Assembly (NCBI GenBank): GCA_009602725.1
Contig: WELB01000075.1
Location: forward strand, 345,464-401,429
DNA from: Spirogloea muscicola
Taxonomy: Eukaryota > Streptophyta > Zygnematophyceae > Spirogloeales > Spirogloeaceae
Direction of reading: 5' to 3'
DNA: 55,966 bases
Of the stretch, positions 45,661 to 55,966 are shown piece by piece. A program made the position numbers and the translations under genes. How positions within the stretch are numbered: the first letter of the stretch is position 1; every line of letters starts with the position of its first letter. The notes beneath the pieces are model-generated. The model saw only the letters and a list, made by a program, of their open reading frames with translations, did not search any database and was not told where the DNA came from.

Positions 45661-45897
45661 CCACTGCTGGTGGATGAATGACGCTGGAGAAAAAGCAATG
45701 AGCTGAGCATCCTTCCTGTTGCTCGTTCCAGCTGAGATTGTGATTTGATTTGTATAATTTCTTCAGCTATTTTACAGCTTTTCGTTGCTGCATTCAATGA
45801 ATGAACCCCTATGTTTCCTACTAAATAGTCGGCAGCTACTACTTAATTCCAGCAAATACAAGTATAGCAAGCTCTTGGTGCAGTCTTCGTTTCATCA

Positions 45898-48506
45898 TCA
45901 CTGTTCAAATACTTGTCGGTTGCTGGAAAGTGAAAGGACAGAGAGTACGTCTTGCAATTTGGGATTGCCAATCAGGATCTTTAGCTGCATGCTGTCCAGA
46001 TTAAAAATTGCTGTATGCAACGTAAACACCCGCGGACCTGCAAAAGCATGATATATGTACTGCATCATGACACAACATTGAAGCTGAACAAAGTACAGGG
46101 AAAAGTTACAGGACGTGCCATCAAAACATGCTGCACCAAGTGTAGTCCAAGTAACACATGCAGGAAAAGTGGACATTTGCAAAAGAAAGGGCTAATCTCC
46201 CCCTGTCAATACTGGTGACTGTTGCTATCTACTAGAAGCATGGGTTTTGGACTACCTGCTATTTCGAAAACGATGCCGCCCACATAAATCGGAAATTCCT
46301 CATCTGCAGTATCTCCTAGAATCGCTGAGATGGAAGTCTCATTGCAGCCAGGAGGCAGCTCTTCAGCTCGCCTTTGCCTATGGAGGGAGCTTGGCTGCTG
46401 CCTCTGCATCATTTGCCAACTCAAATATTAGTCAGAGCAATGAGAATATTTGCTGATGGACCGAGAACCTACTTGACATGCCAGCATGCCTTGGCATAAG
46501 CCACCTTCTAGCAGTTAATAACGGCTCCACATCTGAGTAATCAATTGCACGCCCAGCTTTGCCATGGCTGTCAATTGACAAGCATCTGAAAAACATCGGC
46601 ACGTGCTGTGAACGGTGACACCTGTGCAGTGTACTTTTTTCAGGGAAATCCGAGCAACGTACCTGCTTGACTAGAAGCCGCCTGTACATATTAGCATGGA
46701 AATAGGGTGTTTCGCCTATCTCCAGCAAAGAGTGGCGATCTCTTGATGTTGTCTCAACAGTCACTATGTGGCGATTCCCAACGTCCATAATGTTGTAATT
46801 GTGTCCTACTGCAAGATTTGGTAGCATGACTCGCTGCAGTGCTAGATCAGGGCAATTTGGGCAATGCAATGCTCCAACACCACACGGCACAACCATCAGA
46901 ATACATGATATCACAGAGTGGCACATGCATTCAACAGCATGTCATTGATAGGAGGTGCTACCATCTGCAAGCAAGGCAACCTTGTGCTCAACAACCAAGG
47001 AGTGGATCTGGTCGCCCATGTCATGATGGCTCTTAGGTACAAAGTGTGGCTTGGCACATTCTTGACTATGTCCCCACTTACTCTGATGGCGTCCTGAAAA
47101 TCAGCAGCTTCCAGGAGATCACGAGATACAAAGTTGCGAGCAACTCCACCAGCCACCACTTCAGATGGGCAAGGTGGTACAGCGTTCAGCGTGAAGGCCT
47201 GAGACCACACGGTCTGAGACCTTGATGAGAAAGGACAACGTGTTGATGAACACCCTCATCTTGTGACATGGCCACACCATCAAACAGGCAGCAGGTCTTG
47301 ACAAAAACCTAAGGTCTTAGCAAGCAAAGAAGCTGTAGCTGCTCTGAGGACCACAGTAGTAGGTCTGTTATTCTTGACAGGAAACTTCGGCTCAGTACAA
47401 AGCTCTACCAAGAGACCTCACCACACCATTGCTGTTGTAACCGAATGCACAACTTGGCAACTCGCCAGCATATGTGTAAGCTGTGTACTGAACTCCAGAC
47501 TCTAATCTGGCATGCACCAGGTACCTGTCATGGAGGTGGTACTATGTAAGGCTCACAAACAGGATTCCCATATCTAAGTGTGGCCATCAAAGGAGGTGAC
47601 CGCCAAGGAGGTACGCGTAAAGGTCAGATTTGTCAATGAAAGAGCCGATTGGGATGGAGCTACGAGCATGAATGCAGGTTCCCCACCAGCAAGCCTACTG
47701 GTGCTTACACGTGGCCTCTCAGAGCTTCGTCGGCATCCTCGTTATGGCCAACGAGTGCGGCTGCTTTGCTGCACACGAGCACGTCCGAGCACTGATCGGC
47801 CTGCGAGCCTGCCTCCCGCGCTTGGGCGTCAGGCAGAAACGGAGCCAGCTCCTTCCGAAGATTGATGAGCAATATCTGCATCGCAGAAGGCCAAGAAGCG
47901 ATTGTCACCTCGTGGTTAGGCAATCAAGGGCGCTGAGAGGCTCATGCAGGCTACAGCTCAGTCTCATGCTCCAACCATGTGGCTGGTATCGAGACGCGAT
48001 CCCCACCTCAAGGAAGGGCTGGTCACTGCCTGCAGCGACTCCTTGCAGCTCCGTCCAGTACCTGGGAAATAGAGACCTGCAGAACTGACGCAGAGCGCCA
48101 TGGCCCTCTGGTAACCGCGATCAAGTAGTGCACCTCCCGAGCAGAATTGAGCGTCAGAAGCAGGGACGACGATCAGCTTGTGCAGATCATGTGAAGAGCC
48201 AACAACGGCTTCGTCGTCACGTCACTACCAACGTCTCCTTCGTTAGCATCGCAACAAAGGGACCGAGCTGTGTCACCTGTTGGTCTCGGACAGCGCTTCC
48301 ACCATTTGGGCGCCCTGGGGGCTCGCCGCGAACGGCAGCAGCGCCGTCCGGAGGTTCCGGTCGCCCGCCAGCCTGCCGGCGATGAGCTCCGCGAACGCGC
48401 GGCCGATGGCGAGGCCCATCTGGTAGGGGCTGCCAGCGACGGCCAGCGACGGGATGCGGCGCTCGTCGGCGGCCGCCATGACCGGAGCGGCGGCGAGGCC
48501 CGCCAT
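45898..48506 (-). CDS. Peptidase C45 / acyl-CoA:6-aminopenicillanate acyltransferase-like Ntn hydrolase
   Basis: Eight minus-strand exons: 48506-48277, 48076-48007, 47875-47709, 47524-47422, 47198-47082, 46833-46663, 46403-46256, 46037-45898 (381 aa). The C45 family are N-terminal-nucleophile hydrolases that self-cleave before a Cys. Seen: IPSLAVAGSPYQMGLAIGR, FPRYWTELQGVAAG, ILLINLRKELAPFLP, DQCSDVLVC with the likely nucleophile Cys in QCSD, AALVGHNEDADEA, YTYAGELPSCAFGYNSNG, FTLNAVPPCPSEVVAGG, NFVSRDLLEA, GHNYNIMDVG, VETTSRDRHSLLEIGETPYF and ILGDTADEEFPIY. Plants carry uncharacterised homologues; the substrate is unknown (an amide or acyl peptide). The start at 48506 is chosen as the first ATG of the frame. 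It is head-to-head with the F-box gene, with 211 bases between start codons. Confidence 0.88.
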
Positions 48507-48671
48507 GAAGGCCAGGCAGGGGTGCACTCTGACTGCCCTCGTTCAGTATTTCCGTTTCTCCCAATGGATCTCTACCAGTGTTNCTTCTCCCAATAGATCC
48601 CCATTATTGTCTCCCATCTATCGCCGTCGCACCACCGACGGCGCCTGGCCCTGCCAATGTCCGCCGGCCCT

Positions 48672-48706
<35 letters not shown>

Positions 48707-48717
48707 GCATTGCCTCC
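48507..48717. promoter_or_regulatory. Candidate bidirectional promoter
   Basis: Only 211 bases separate the divergent start codons of the C45 gene and the F-box gene. The interval contains a (GCC)n tract at 48673-48708 next to the F-box ATG, an imperfect direct repeat of CTTCTCCCAATGGATC and one ambiguous base (48583). No TATA-like word is obvious. Confidence 0.5.
48673..48708. repeat. (GCC)n trinucleotide tract
   Basis: About twelve CCG/GCC units just upstream of the F-box ATG, probably in its 5' leader. Confidence 0.85.
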
Positions 48718-51700
48718 ATGGAGGCCTCGCCGCTGCCGCAGGAGCTGCTGTGGAAGGTGCTGGCCTGCCTCGAGGACGCGCCGGACCTGGGGCTGGCCAT
48801 GTGCGCCTGCCGCGCCTTCCGGGAGGCCGCCCGCCGCGCGCGCCGCCTCCGCTTCCGCTTCTCGCACAAGCCCCGCGCGCCCGGCTTGCTGTCCGTCGAC
48901 CAGGCGGCTCTCTGGACGGGCGAGCACGCAGGCCAGTGGCCTGGCTTCAGCTTGTTCACGATGGGCTGCCCATTGGCTATGTCCTGACCACTCTGGAAAG
49001 GCCGGAGCTCGGTCAGCTAACGTGGGTATTGCGTGGCTTGGCAGATGCCCTCCTCACCAGCATCATCTTCAACCTTCAGCGCAGCCACCTGGAGGTCCTC
49101 AATATCGGGTGGAACGACAAGCCCGTGATCGCGCAGAGCTTCACTGGCTACTCTCCTGGCGCGGTGGCTGCCTGGCTCATGTGCCTGAAGTCCAGTCTCA
49201 AGGGTGAGACCACCACTGTACACCTGATGGCTGCCCTTGCGCTTTGCTTGACTTTGCGTACGAGCTGAGCACGAGCTGAGAAAGCGTTTGTAGAGGCATT
49301 GACAAGATCCTCATCAGCTAGGCACACGTGAGAAGGCGTGCGATCTGCCAATCATACCTACCAGCATCCCCTTCCCTTTGCAACTGCATTAGCCCGTCAA
49401 AGCAAGGCTGCCCTTGAGCTTCAACAATCCGAACGTCCGTCGGGTCTCAGCCCAAGGCTCGTAGTGCTTCCCCCGTGCCACAGAGATTGGAACATTTCCT
49501 GTGCTCATTTGACCTTTGGCTTTGTCATGCTTCTGCATCGTGCAGAGTTTCGCTTGGAGAATAGGCGGGTGGTGCACGAAGACTACATCGAAAATGACAG
49601 TCGGAAGAGGTACCATACTTGTGAATGGAGCTGCTGTCCCCTTACTGAAGCCAAAGACTGTACAGTATGCTGCATGCATCTTCCAACTCTACAACCTTCT
49701 GGATACTCTTTGTGCAGCTTGTGGAAGCTCTGAAGATGGTATTTGCAGCATTCGTGTGTTCTGACAGTGGTTGCTTCGTCTCTCAACAGCCCTGTACTGA
49801 GCCACCAAGTGTTCACTCATCTCCACAAGAGTGGCATCCGCGTGCTGGAACTCACTGATATTCAGCTGCCAACCCAGCTGCATATGCTTCGACTACCCAG
49901 CCTGGTCAAACTTCACCTCAGCCACATCTCGCTTGCACCAACTAGAACTGTCATTGATGACATTTTGACTGGTGAATACATGCTGTCTCTTAACCTACTT
50001 TAAGCGTCTCTAGGGAGGTTGCTGGTTAGCTTTTGGGTTGCTGCATTTGTAGGTGACTATTGAGGCATGCTATGTCAATGTGCTCGCGTCTGAGCACAAT
50101 CAAGAGAGAGTACGCACACAATCAGTTAAGTCGCATGAGCATATGTCGTCTCTCAATGGAAGCTCCCTTTGGTGGCTTACTCACACCATCGCCGTGTCCA
50201 AGCCAGGTTGCCCTGTTCTTGAAGATTTCACCCTTGAGAAAGTAGGTATACTTCATGGAGACCCTCTGGCGTATATGTGGAGATCTTCAAGCCTGAAGAG
50301 GCTGCAAATGCGACAAGTTGGAGTTGTGGATGACCTCTGCTTGCACATGCCCTCCTTGAAGGTCTTACAATTAGCTCAAGTCCATCTAATCATGTGCAAG
50401 CAACAGTAGCAGGTATTCAAAAATTGTCCCCCTGAGAGAGCAGAGCACAAGCTTGCTACGTTGTCAACTGAGCTGAGCATCTAGTTGCCGCGCTTGTGCT
50501 GCAGGATTTGCACTTGGACCATGTAACCCCTCTGACAACCTTGAGAATACACGCATCAATAGCACTTACCAGCTTACGGCTTATCCATGCTGGCACACCA
50601 TTTTCAAGTATGGAGCTCTCTTTCCAATAGCTCGTTCTCAGACCGCCTGACTGTTAGTGCTTGATGTAGAAGGACGAAGGTCTTTATAGATCACAATAGC
50701 TGTGTATGGGGCACATGATATAGGTGGCTGATGTGAGTCGTCATGTTTGTACGTCCGTGCTAGGATGCCTTGATTTGGGGCAGGCTGAAATGCTCGAGCA
50801 GGCAGACATCTCCATATTTCCAGCGCAGGTGACAAGGAGCAAGTCTGTCAGAGCACATGCAAGTCCAAGTTGCAGCTGAATCATTCATGCGTGCAGAAAG
50901 AGACACAGGTCGAATGTTGAGTTACACTTACGTGTACCACTGGCATGCAGTGGTCCGACACTGCTGCATACTTGCTGGGGGCTGCAACCTCAATAATAAA
51001 GAGGCTCTCATTCGAAGTACGTCCATGCGCTAAAGGTTTCGTGCAAGTTGCCAAGAATTTCTGCATTTCTGACTCTGACGGGCAGCATTGCAGACTGCTG
51101 CGGTGGGCCTTTCAGAACTTGCTAACACGACGTTTTTGAGGAGCCCTGTCTCATCCTCGTCAGAGCTTTTCTTGTGTGCTTGTGCTTATGTGCTGTGTAC
51201 TTCATGCAGATATTTGGAGGAAACCGCAGGGCTTTGTCAGCTCCTCCAGAGTTCGTGCCAGCCCATGCTTGGCCAGAAGCACCTCAGATCATGCTATTGG
51301 ACCTTGCCAGAGCGGCCCCACATGTGAGGAGACTTGGCATCGGGTCAGGCCTGTGGCACTGCTTGTTGGAGGCTGAAAAGGACGTGGGGAGAGGTCCACA
51401 ACAGTGGTCGTTTTCTTCATTCTATCAGCTCGAGGAGCTCTTCATCGACATGCAGGATGCAACACTTGACTCACTGCAAGTATGTGTGAGACAGACAAAG
51501 TCAGAAGTTGCAATGGAATGCACTGAATGTGTAACAATCCGAGGCAGCCCTTTCCTCAATCGATACTGATTAGCCCCACCTACTTGTCAAGCAAAGAGGC
51601 TGATCATGTGTGAATGCTCTGTCTCACAATCAGATTCTGTCGCGCCTTCTCAAGGATTGCAAGCATCTCACCAGATTAGAAATTAGCTGCTGCGGGGGAC

Positions 51701-52034
51701 CAAGCATGGAAGGCAGCTTTGAGCCTTTCAGGACGTTGCTGGTGGTGAGCTTTCTGTACATGATTTACAAGAGAGTGCAGATTAGGAAGAGCATAACTGA
51801 AGACTGTGTCAGTCAGTGCTCCAACAAGCTTGCTGGGTTGCTTCAGACTGCTTGTGAGTTGTACATGAGTTGCATTGCCCACCTTCCTGCAGAGAGTGAA
51901 TGCCAGCTCAACTTGGGCGAATGCAGGGAATGGTGGGTCGGTTGCACCCAGACTTGGAGCTTCTTGGTCTGCAACATGCAAATGGCGACGAGGACTCCAA
52001 AATCTACACTCTGGCTACAGCTAAGGCGACATGA
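48718..52034 (+). CDS. F-box / leucine-rich-repeat protein
   Basis: Exon 1 starts at ATG 48718 with an F-box (SPLPQELLWKVLACLEDAPD, LAMCACRAFREAARRARRL). Later exons give LRR-type segments: near 48990-49203 (LTWVLRGLADALLTSIIFNL, SHLEVLNIGWND), about 49545-49610, 49790-49971 (GIRVLELTDIQLPTQL, LPSLVKLHLSHISLAP), 50207-50361 (SSLKRLQMRQVGVVDDLC), 50505 onward (DLHLDHVTPLTTLRIHA), 50950-51018, 51211-51480 (APHVRRLGIGSGLWH, YQLEELFIDMQDATL), 51633-51740 (HLTRLEISCCGG) and 51936-52034 (GRLHPDLELLGLQHANGD then stop). It would be the substrate adaptor of an SCF ubiquitin ligase. The frame shifts between the F-box and the first LRR without a convincing GT-AG intron, so that join is unresolved (missed intron or indel). 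Exon borders after 50500 are approximate. Confidence 0.78.
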
Positions 52035-54050
52035 CTGAGGTCCGACGGTTGCGCACCTGCCACCACCAGTTTTGTTGACGAGCTTTGCAGGTAAAGACTG
52101 GTGCAGACTCTCAAGCACCATGACGAGCGTAAGGAACAGGTCCAGGCTGTTCACAAGCAACCTGCTTAGTCTCACACCTTCTTGTCTCAGTACTCAACGG
52201 TAGTAAAGTTCTCCGACGGTCGTTTATCATGCCTAGCACCTCTGAGATTCTCTTCAAGCAAAAGTAATTCTTGTCTTTCAAGCAACTCTGATCCCCACAC
52301 TTTCTTCAATGCGCAGGGGCGAATGCACAATGTCGTCTTGCTGTGCTTACAAGCTCACTCTGCTGTGATTTATCTCGCGCCTAAGGTTGTGAGGCGACCA
52401 GACGAGGACATGTGACTGCAGCTAAACTGCACCCATGCTGGGGAAATCAGTCTCAACTGCAGCATAGCAGCAAGCCCAGGCAGGCGAGCCAACTTGCTAG
52501 GGTCAATAAGCCATGCTCGTTCATTCCTGGCCGACGAATGTGCGTCCTAGCCTTTTGACTGCCTACGACTTTTGTTGGGGATTCTGCTTACACATCGATA
52601 GACCAAGTGACTTGCTCATGCTACAGATTCCCATGTATTGAGGACTGATTCCACCTGCATTGGCTGGCGATCAACTTTGTTGTCTCTGTGCAGTGTAAGA
52701 GAAGCTATAGTTTCGTGCCATGGTGCCCGTGCCAGCTGCAGTAGAGGTGATCTAACCTGCCCTGCATCCTGACCAGGGTGCTGAATATCCTCCAACTAGT
52801 ACCTCGACCTTACTGTCTTGCACCAGCATCAATGGGCAGAGGACGAATAAGCCTCCCGCTTCCTGCTCACCAGAAGCTGCTGACTTATCAATAACGACTT
52901 GCTGTGCTGAAACACTAGGCCTATAAGTGCAGCTCAACACAATGAAGTGTCCTTGATGACACAGCTCATACTGAGACGTGCGACTCTTGCATGAAATCAT
53001 TGTTCTGCATTTAGTGCTGATTGCACATCCCAGCTTCCATAGGACCTGTCCTGGCATGCCCTGCGGCTGCTGCAAGCACAAGTACTGATGGACTGTAACT
53101 GCGATGCCTATATTTCAAGACGCCCTTCATATACATTGGCAAGCACCTGAACTCATCTACCAAGCTATGATCCACTTTCACGTACATCGTAGTGGCTATA
53201 ATTTACACAATTCATGTGAAATAGTGCAGCATGTAGCCACCAAAGACTCGAAGTCTCCTACGTCCTTCTGTTGTGGCACTCTTAGGCCAAGTTTGGCCAA
53301 GCGTACTGCCACATCAAGCACTGCCGATACTTATCTCACTCAGTTTTCACTTATTCACTTGCACGTTCATGTAGCTCATAGTGAATGCTTCGACTAGGCC
53401 TTGGGGACCAGTCGCAAAACAATTAGAAAATCAAAAGGTTCCTGAGCAAGCGTCTTTACTGCCAGAGTTCCTACCTTTATCCTATATCATATCAGCACTA
53501 TCAGCTGTTTGGTCTCATGTGGGCCTAAGTTCGTTGGAAGGGTATCAAATTTTGGCTGGTATCTTGTTTGCACAAATGCCTGGGCTGTAGAACTTCCCTG
53601 AAGCCCTTGCCTCCAGCTACATTTGCCAGCTGGCAGACTTTTTCTCCCTGAATACTGATAGTGATAAAGAGCGAAGAGTGTGTCAAAATTGCAGCACCTC
53701 TATTCAGTGGGTACTAACGTGACACTGTTACCTTAGACACCTCAATATAGGGCTCGGTTTTATGTAGCCTTGTATTTTGCACTAGATTCTGCCTGAACAA
53801 CCCTATCATTTCGTGCGATCCGCGCGCCTCCACCCTAGCTGGTATCGTAGAGCTACTCAATGTGCAGATGTGATCGAGGTCAGAAACAAGCTCTTCTTTG
53901 ACCAATCTTCGGCAGCTCCTCTTGAGGCCGGATCTGGCCTCCACTTTGCTCATCGGTCGACTGGGTACCAGCAGTCACTCTTCACTGGTGTGACACAATG
54001 CATGTGGGGTTGGGATCCTCCACTGATATAGTCTTTCTTCCGGATCTGGG
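52035..54050. other. No recognised gene; one dispersed repeat
   Basis: About 2 kb of AT-richer DNA. Frames reach 109 codons (minus 53081-52752) without motif or signal. At 53730-53840 a repeat related to 27670-27830 and 28040-28210 is present (words GGGCT ... TGTAGCC, TTCTGCCT, CATTTCGTGCG). I see no RNA gene. Confidence 0.4.
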
Positions 54051-55966
54051 CTGGCTCGAGGTGGAGCCAGGCCGTGTCACATGACGACGTCAGAGTGGCT
54101 GCCCGAGACGCACAACAACAGTGACGGGCACGGCGGCGCGTCTGCAGCCAAGCGCGCCAGCGCGAGAGCCCGCCAGCGGGCAGGCGGGAGGGCGTCGTGG
54201 TGGTGGTGGCAGCGGTGGTGGCAGTGGTGGCAGTGGTGGTGGTGGTGGTGATTGTGGTGGTGGTGTCGCCCCCTGTTGAGGGCGCGGCGGGGATTCGCCA
54301 CCCGGCTGGCAGCGGGCAGCAGGAGCGGGGGCGACGGCTACGGCACTGGCGCAGCGCAGTGGGGGGCCGCAGGAGACAGGAAATCGCGGCTGCTGATAGT
54401 CAAAGAACGTAAAAGCCAACGAGCCAGGTGCATACACAGGGTTCTCATGAGACTACAGCAGTGAAGGACCCGCCCTCCGTGCTTCTTCCCTCCATTCCCC
54501 TTTGCTGTTGTGGGCTGGCCTCGCACAGCCTGTCATGGCCTTACATTGGAAGAACAAGTCTGCCGACATTCCTTCTTTTCTGGCGTCGCCGACACCTGCT
54601 AAACGTTTTCTGGGGGCAGGCCAATCACAGCCATCCCGCGCTCTACTGGAAGAGTCTTCTTGCCTTCTGACTCTCTTTGTTCTGGGCTGGCCTCTCCCAG
54701 CCCTTGCCTCCATTGGGAGAGCCACTTCTTCTTCTCCCTTCTTCTCCCAGCCACCGCCCTCTCCTGGAAGCGGCTTGCCTTCTGACAGGCGCACGACAGG
54801 CGAGGTGGTCCTGGTCCCCGGCGACGCGCCGACGTCGGCGGGGCGGTTGGGCTCGGGCGGCGCGGGAAGGGAAGGGGGGCCGGGTGCCCCGGGGCACTGT
54901 TCCTCGGAGGGATGGAGCACAGCCGCCAGGCGGGCGGCGGCGGCGGGTGGCGCCACGGGCCACGTTGGCTGCGCCGCCGGCTGGAAAAGCGGCCAGCCGC
55001 CGCCGCCGCCGCGGCCCCCGTGAGCGACGGCGCGCGGTGCGCACGCCCTCAGAAAATAGGAGAGAGAGAGTGGCTTCGTTTTCACGAAGCGGGCGCGGGC
55101 TGTGAACAGGCCAGCCCGACGAGTTTGACAAGGTCTGGAGGGGCCGGCGAGCGCTGAATGACACGACTGAGCAGCAATGACTATGTAGGATAATCAAAGA
55201 GGGTGCGCGCGGTGCCCTGCGAAGCAGAGGGCGATGGCTGTGACTGGCCAGCTCAGGAAAGCAAAGAAGAATGAACAAGCTTTGGCTTCCCTGAGAGGGA
55301 GGCCAAAAGGGGGCGGCGGCTGTGAAAGCAAGCCCGGCTATGACAAGGTCCCATGGGGCCGAAAAGGGCTGAAATACACAACTGAGCAAGGACAAGTGCT
55401 CCTCCAATTTTCCAAAGGGGGCGGGGCAAGCGAGCGCACTCTGCAAGAAGAACAAAGGGACATCTGAGGGGGGCTAAGCTAATGGGGCTAAGGCAAGTGG
55501 CACTTCCAAGGGGGCGAGGGCTGTTTGAAGCAGCGAAGCGAGCCCGACCAAGAGGGAAGGATCAGCTCATCCAAGCATACGGAAATGGCTGTGAGAGGCC
55601 AGCCCAACGAGAGAAGCCCAAAGGAATGTACAAGGTCCAAAGGGCCGGAACACGCAGAAAAGCATAGAGCTACCACCCTTCATGACTCCTGCGAAAGGAC
55701 CAAAAATGACACGGAGAAGCAAGGGAAGAAGGGCCAGCCCACGAGACAGAAGAAAGAGAGTGCGCGCGCCCATAGAGGACGAGAAAGGAAGACGCTTCCA
55801 GGAGAGGGCGGTGGCTGGGTGGGAGAGGCCAGCCCAGAGAAACGGATGAACAGAGTTCGAAGCCACGAGAGCAAGCGCGGCCAGAGACGAGAGGGTGACG
55901 GGGTGCGAGCCAAGGAGTGGCCGGCCAAGTGGAGTGTCGGGGACGGGGCGGGGGGGGCCGCCGGCC
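54050..55966. repeat. Repeat block 5, densest in the window
   Basis: Begins with a GC-rich stretch and a (GGT)n tract at 54196-54272. From 54500 on, modules follow one another: plus orientation near 54500-54550, 54610-54660, 54680-54740 and 54750-54780; minus orientation near 55060-55150, 55210-55260, 55305-55370, 55500-55530, 55575-55650 and 55790-55870. The orientation switches once, around 54800-55050, where the sequence is GC-rich and gene-like in composition but holds no supportable reading frame. The window ends inside this block. Confidence 0.7.

Noticed and set aside
54090-54437. His-rich and Pro-rich frames at the (GGT)n tract
   Set aside because: Produced by the trinucleotide repeat; no flanking gene structure.
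1-55966. CRISPR array, operon or bacterial defence system
   Set aside because: The repeats are irregularly spaced, in both orientations and tied to LINE debris; all genes have spliceosomal introns, so a prokaryotic system is excluded.

Overview
The window reads as nuclear DNA of a green-lineage (Viridiplantae) organism, most likely a green alga. The evidence is a plant-type HD2 histone deacetylase with its C-terminal zinc finger, a chloroplast-targeted PsbP-domain protein, two XYPPX/His-Lys-rich GPRP proteins, spliceosomal introns with GTRAG/YAG ends in every gene, and degenerate TTTAGGG telomere-type repeats. The species could not be identified. All exon models below were built by eye from reading frame, splice dinucleotides and phase agreement; none was checked against transcripts.

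Layout. 1-3040 (+): STEAP-like metalloreductase, 7 exons. 3041-4340: no gene seen. 4340-6640: repeat block. 6984-8553 (+): fragmentary cysteine-rich, probably secreted protein. 8724-15000: repeat-dominated, with the longest LINE fragment (8973-9790). 15024-20583 (+): replication factor C large subunit, 15 exons. 21090-22610: repeat block. 23384-24756 (+): small secreted protein of unknown family. 26865-25322 (-): lumenal PsbP-domain protein. 26950-28640: repeat block. 31208-28932 (-): otubain-type deubiquitinase. 31620-33610: repeat block. 33723-37560 (+): HD2. 40159-38709 (-): UBE2C/UBC19-type E2. 40225-40885: assembly gap. 41229-42360 and 44412-45348 (+): GPRP pair. 48506-45898 (-): C45-type acyltransferase. 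48718-52034 (+): F-box/LRR protein. 52035-54050: no gene recognised. 54050-55966: dense repeat block.

The genes are unrelated housekeeping or accessory loci and form no operon or evident pathway. Three (otubain, E2 and F-box protein) belong to the ubiquitin system, but they lie kilobases apart and could be neighbours by chance. The most distinctive feature is a dispersed repeat system. One short module, a GGGCTGG...CAGCC hairpin with conserved flanks, occurs dozens of times in both orientations. It is almost confined to the spaces between genes, occurs as the 3' tail of 5'-truncated LINE fragments, as solo tails, and as tail-to-tail inverted pairs resembling foldback elements. A second pattern is that most genes begin in a very GC- and CpG-rich first exon and become AT-richer towards the 3' end.
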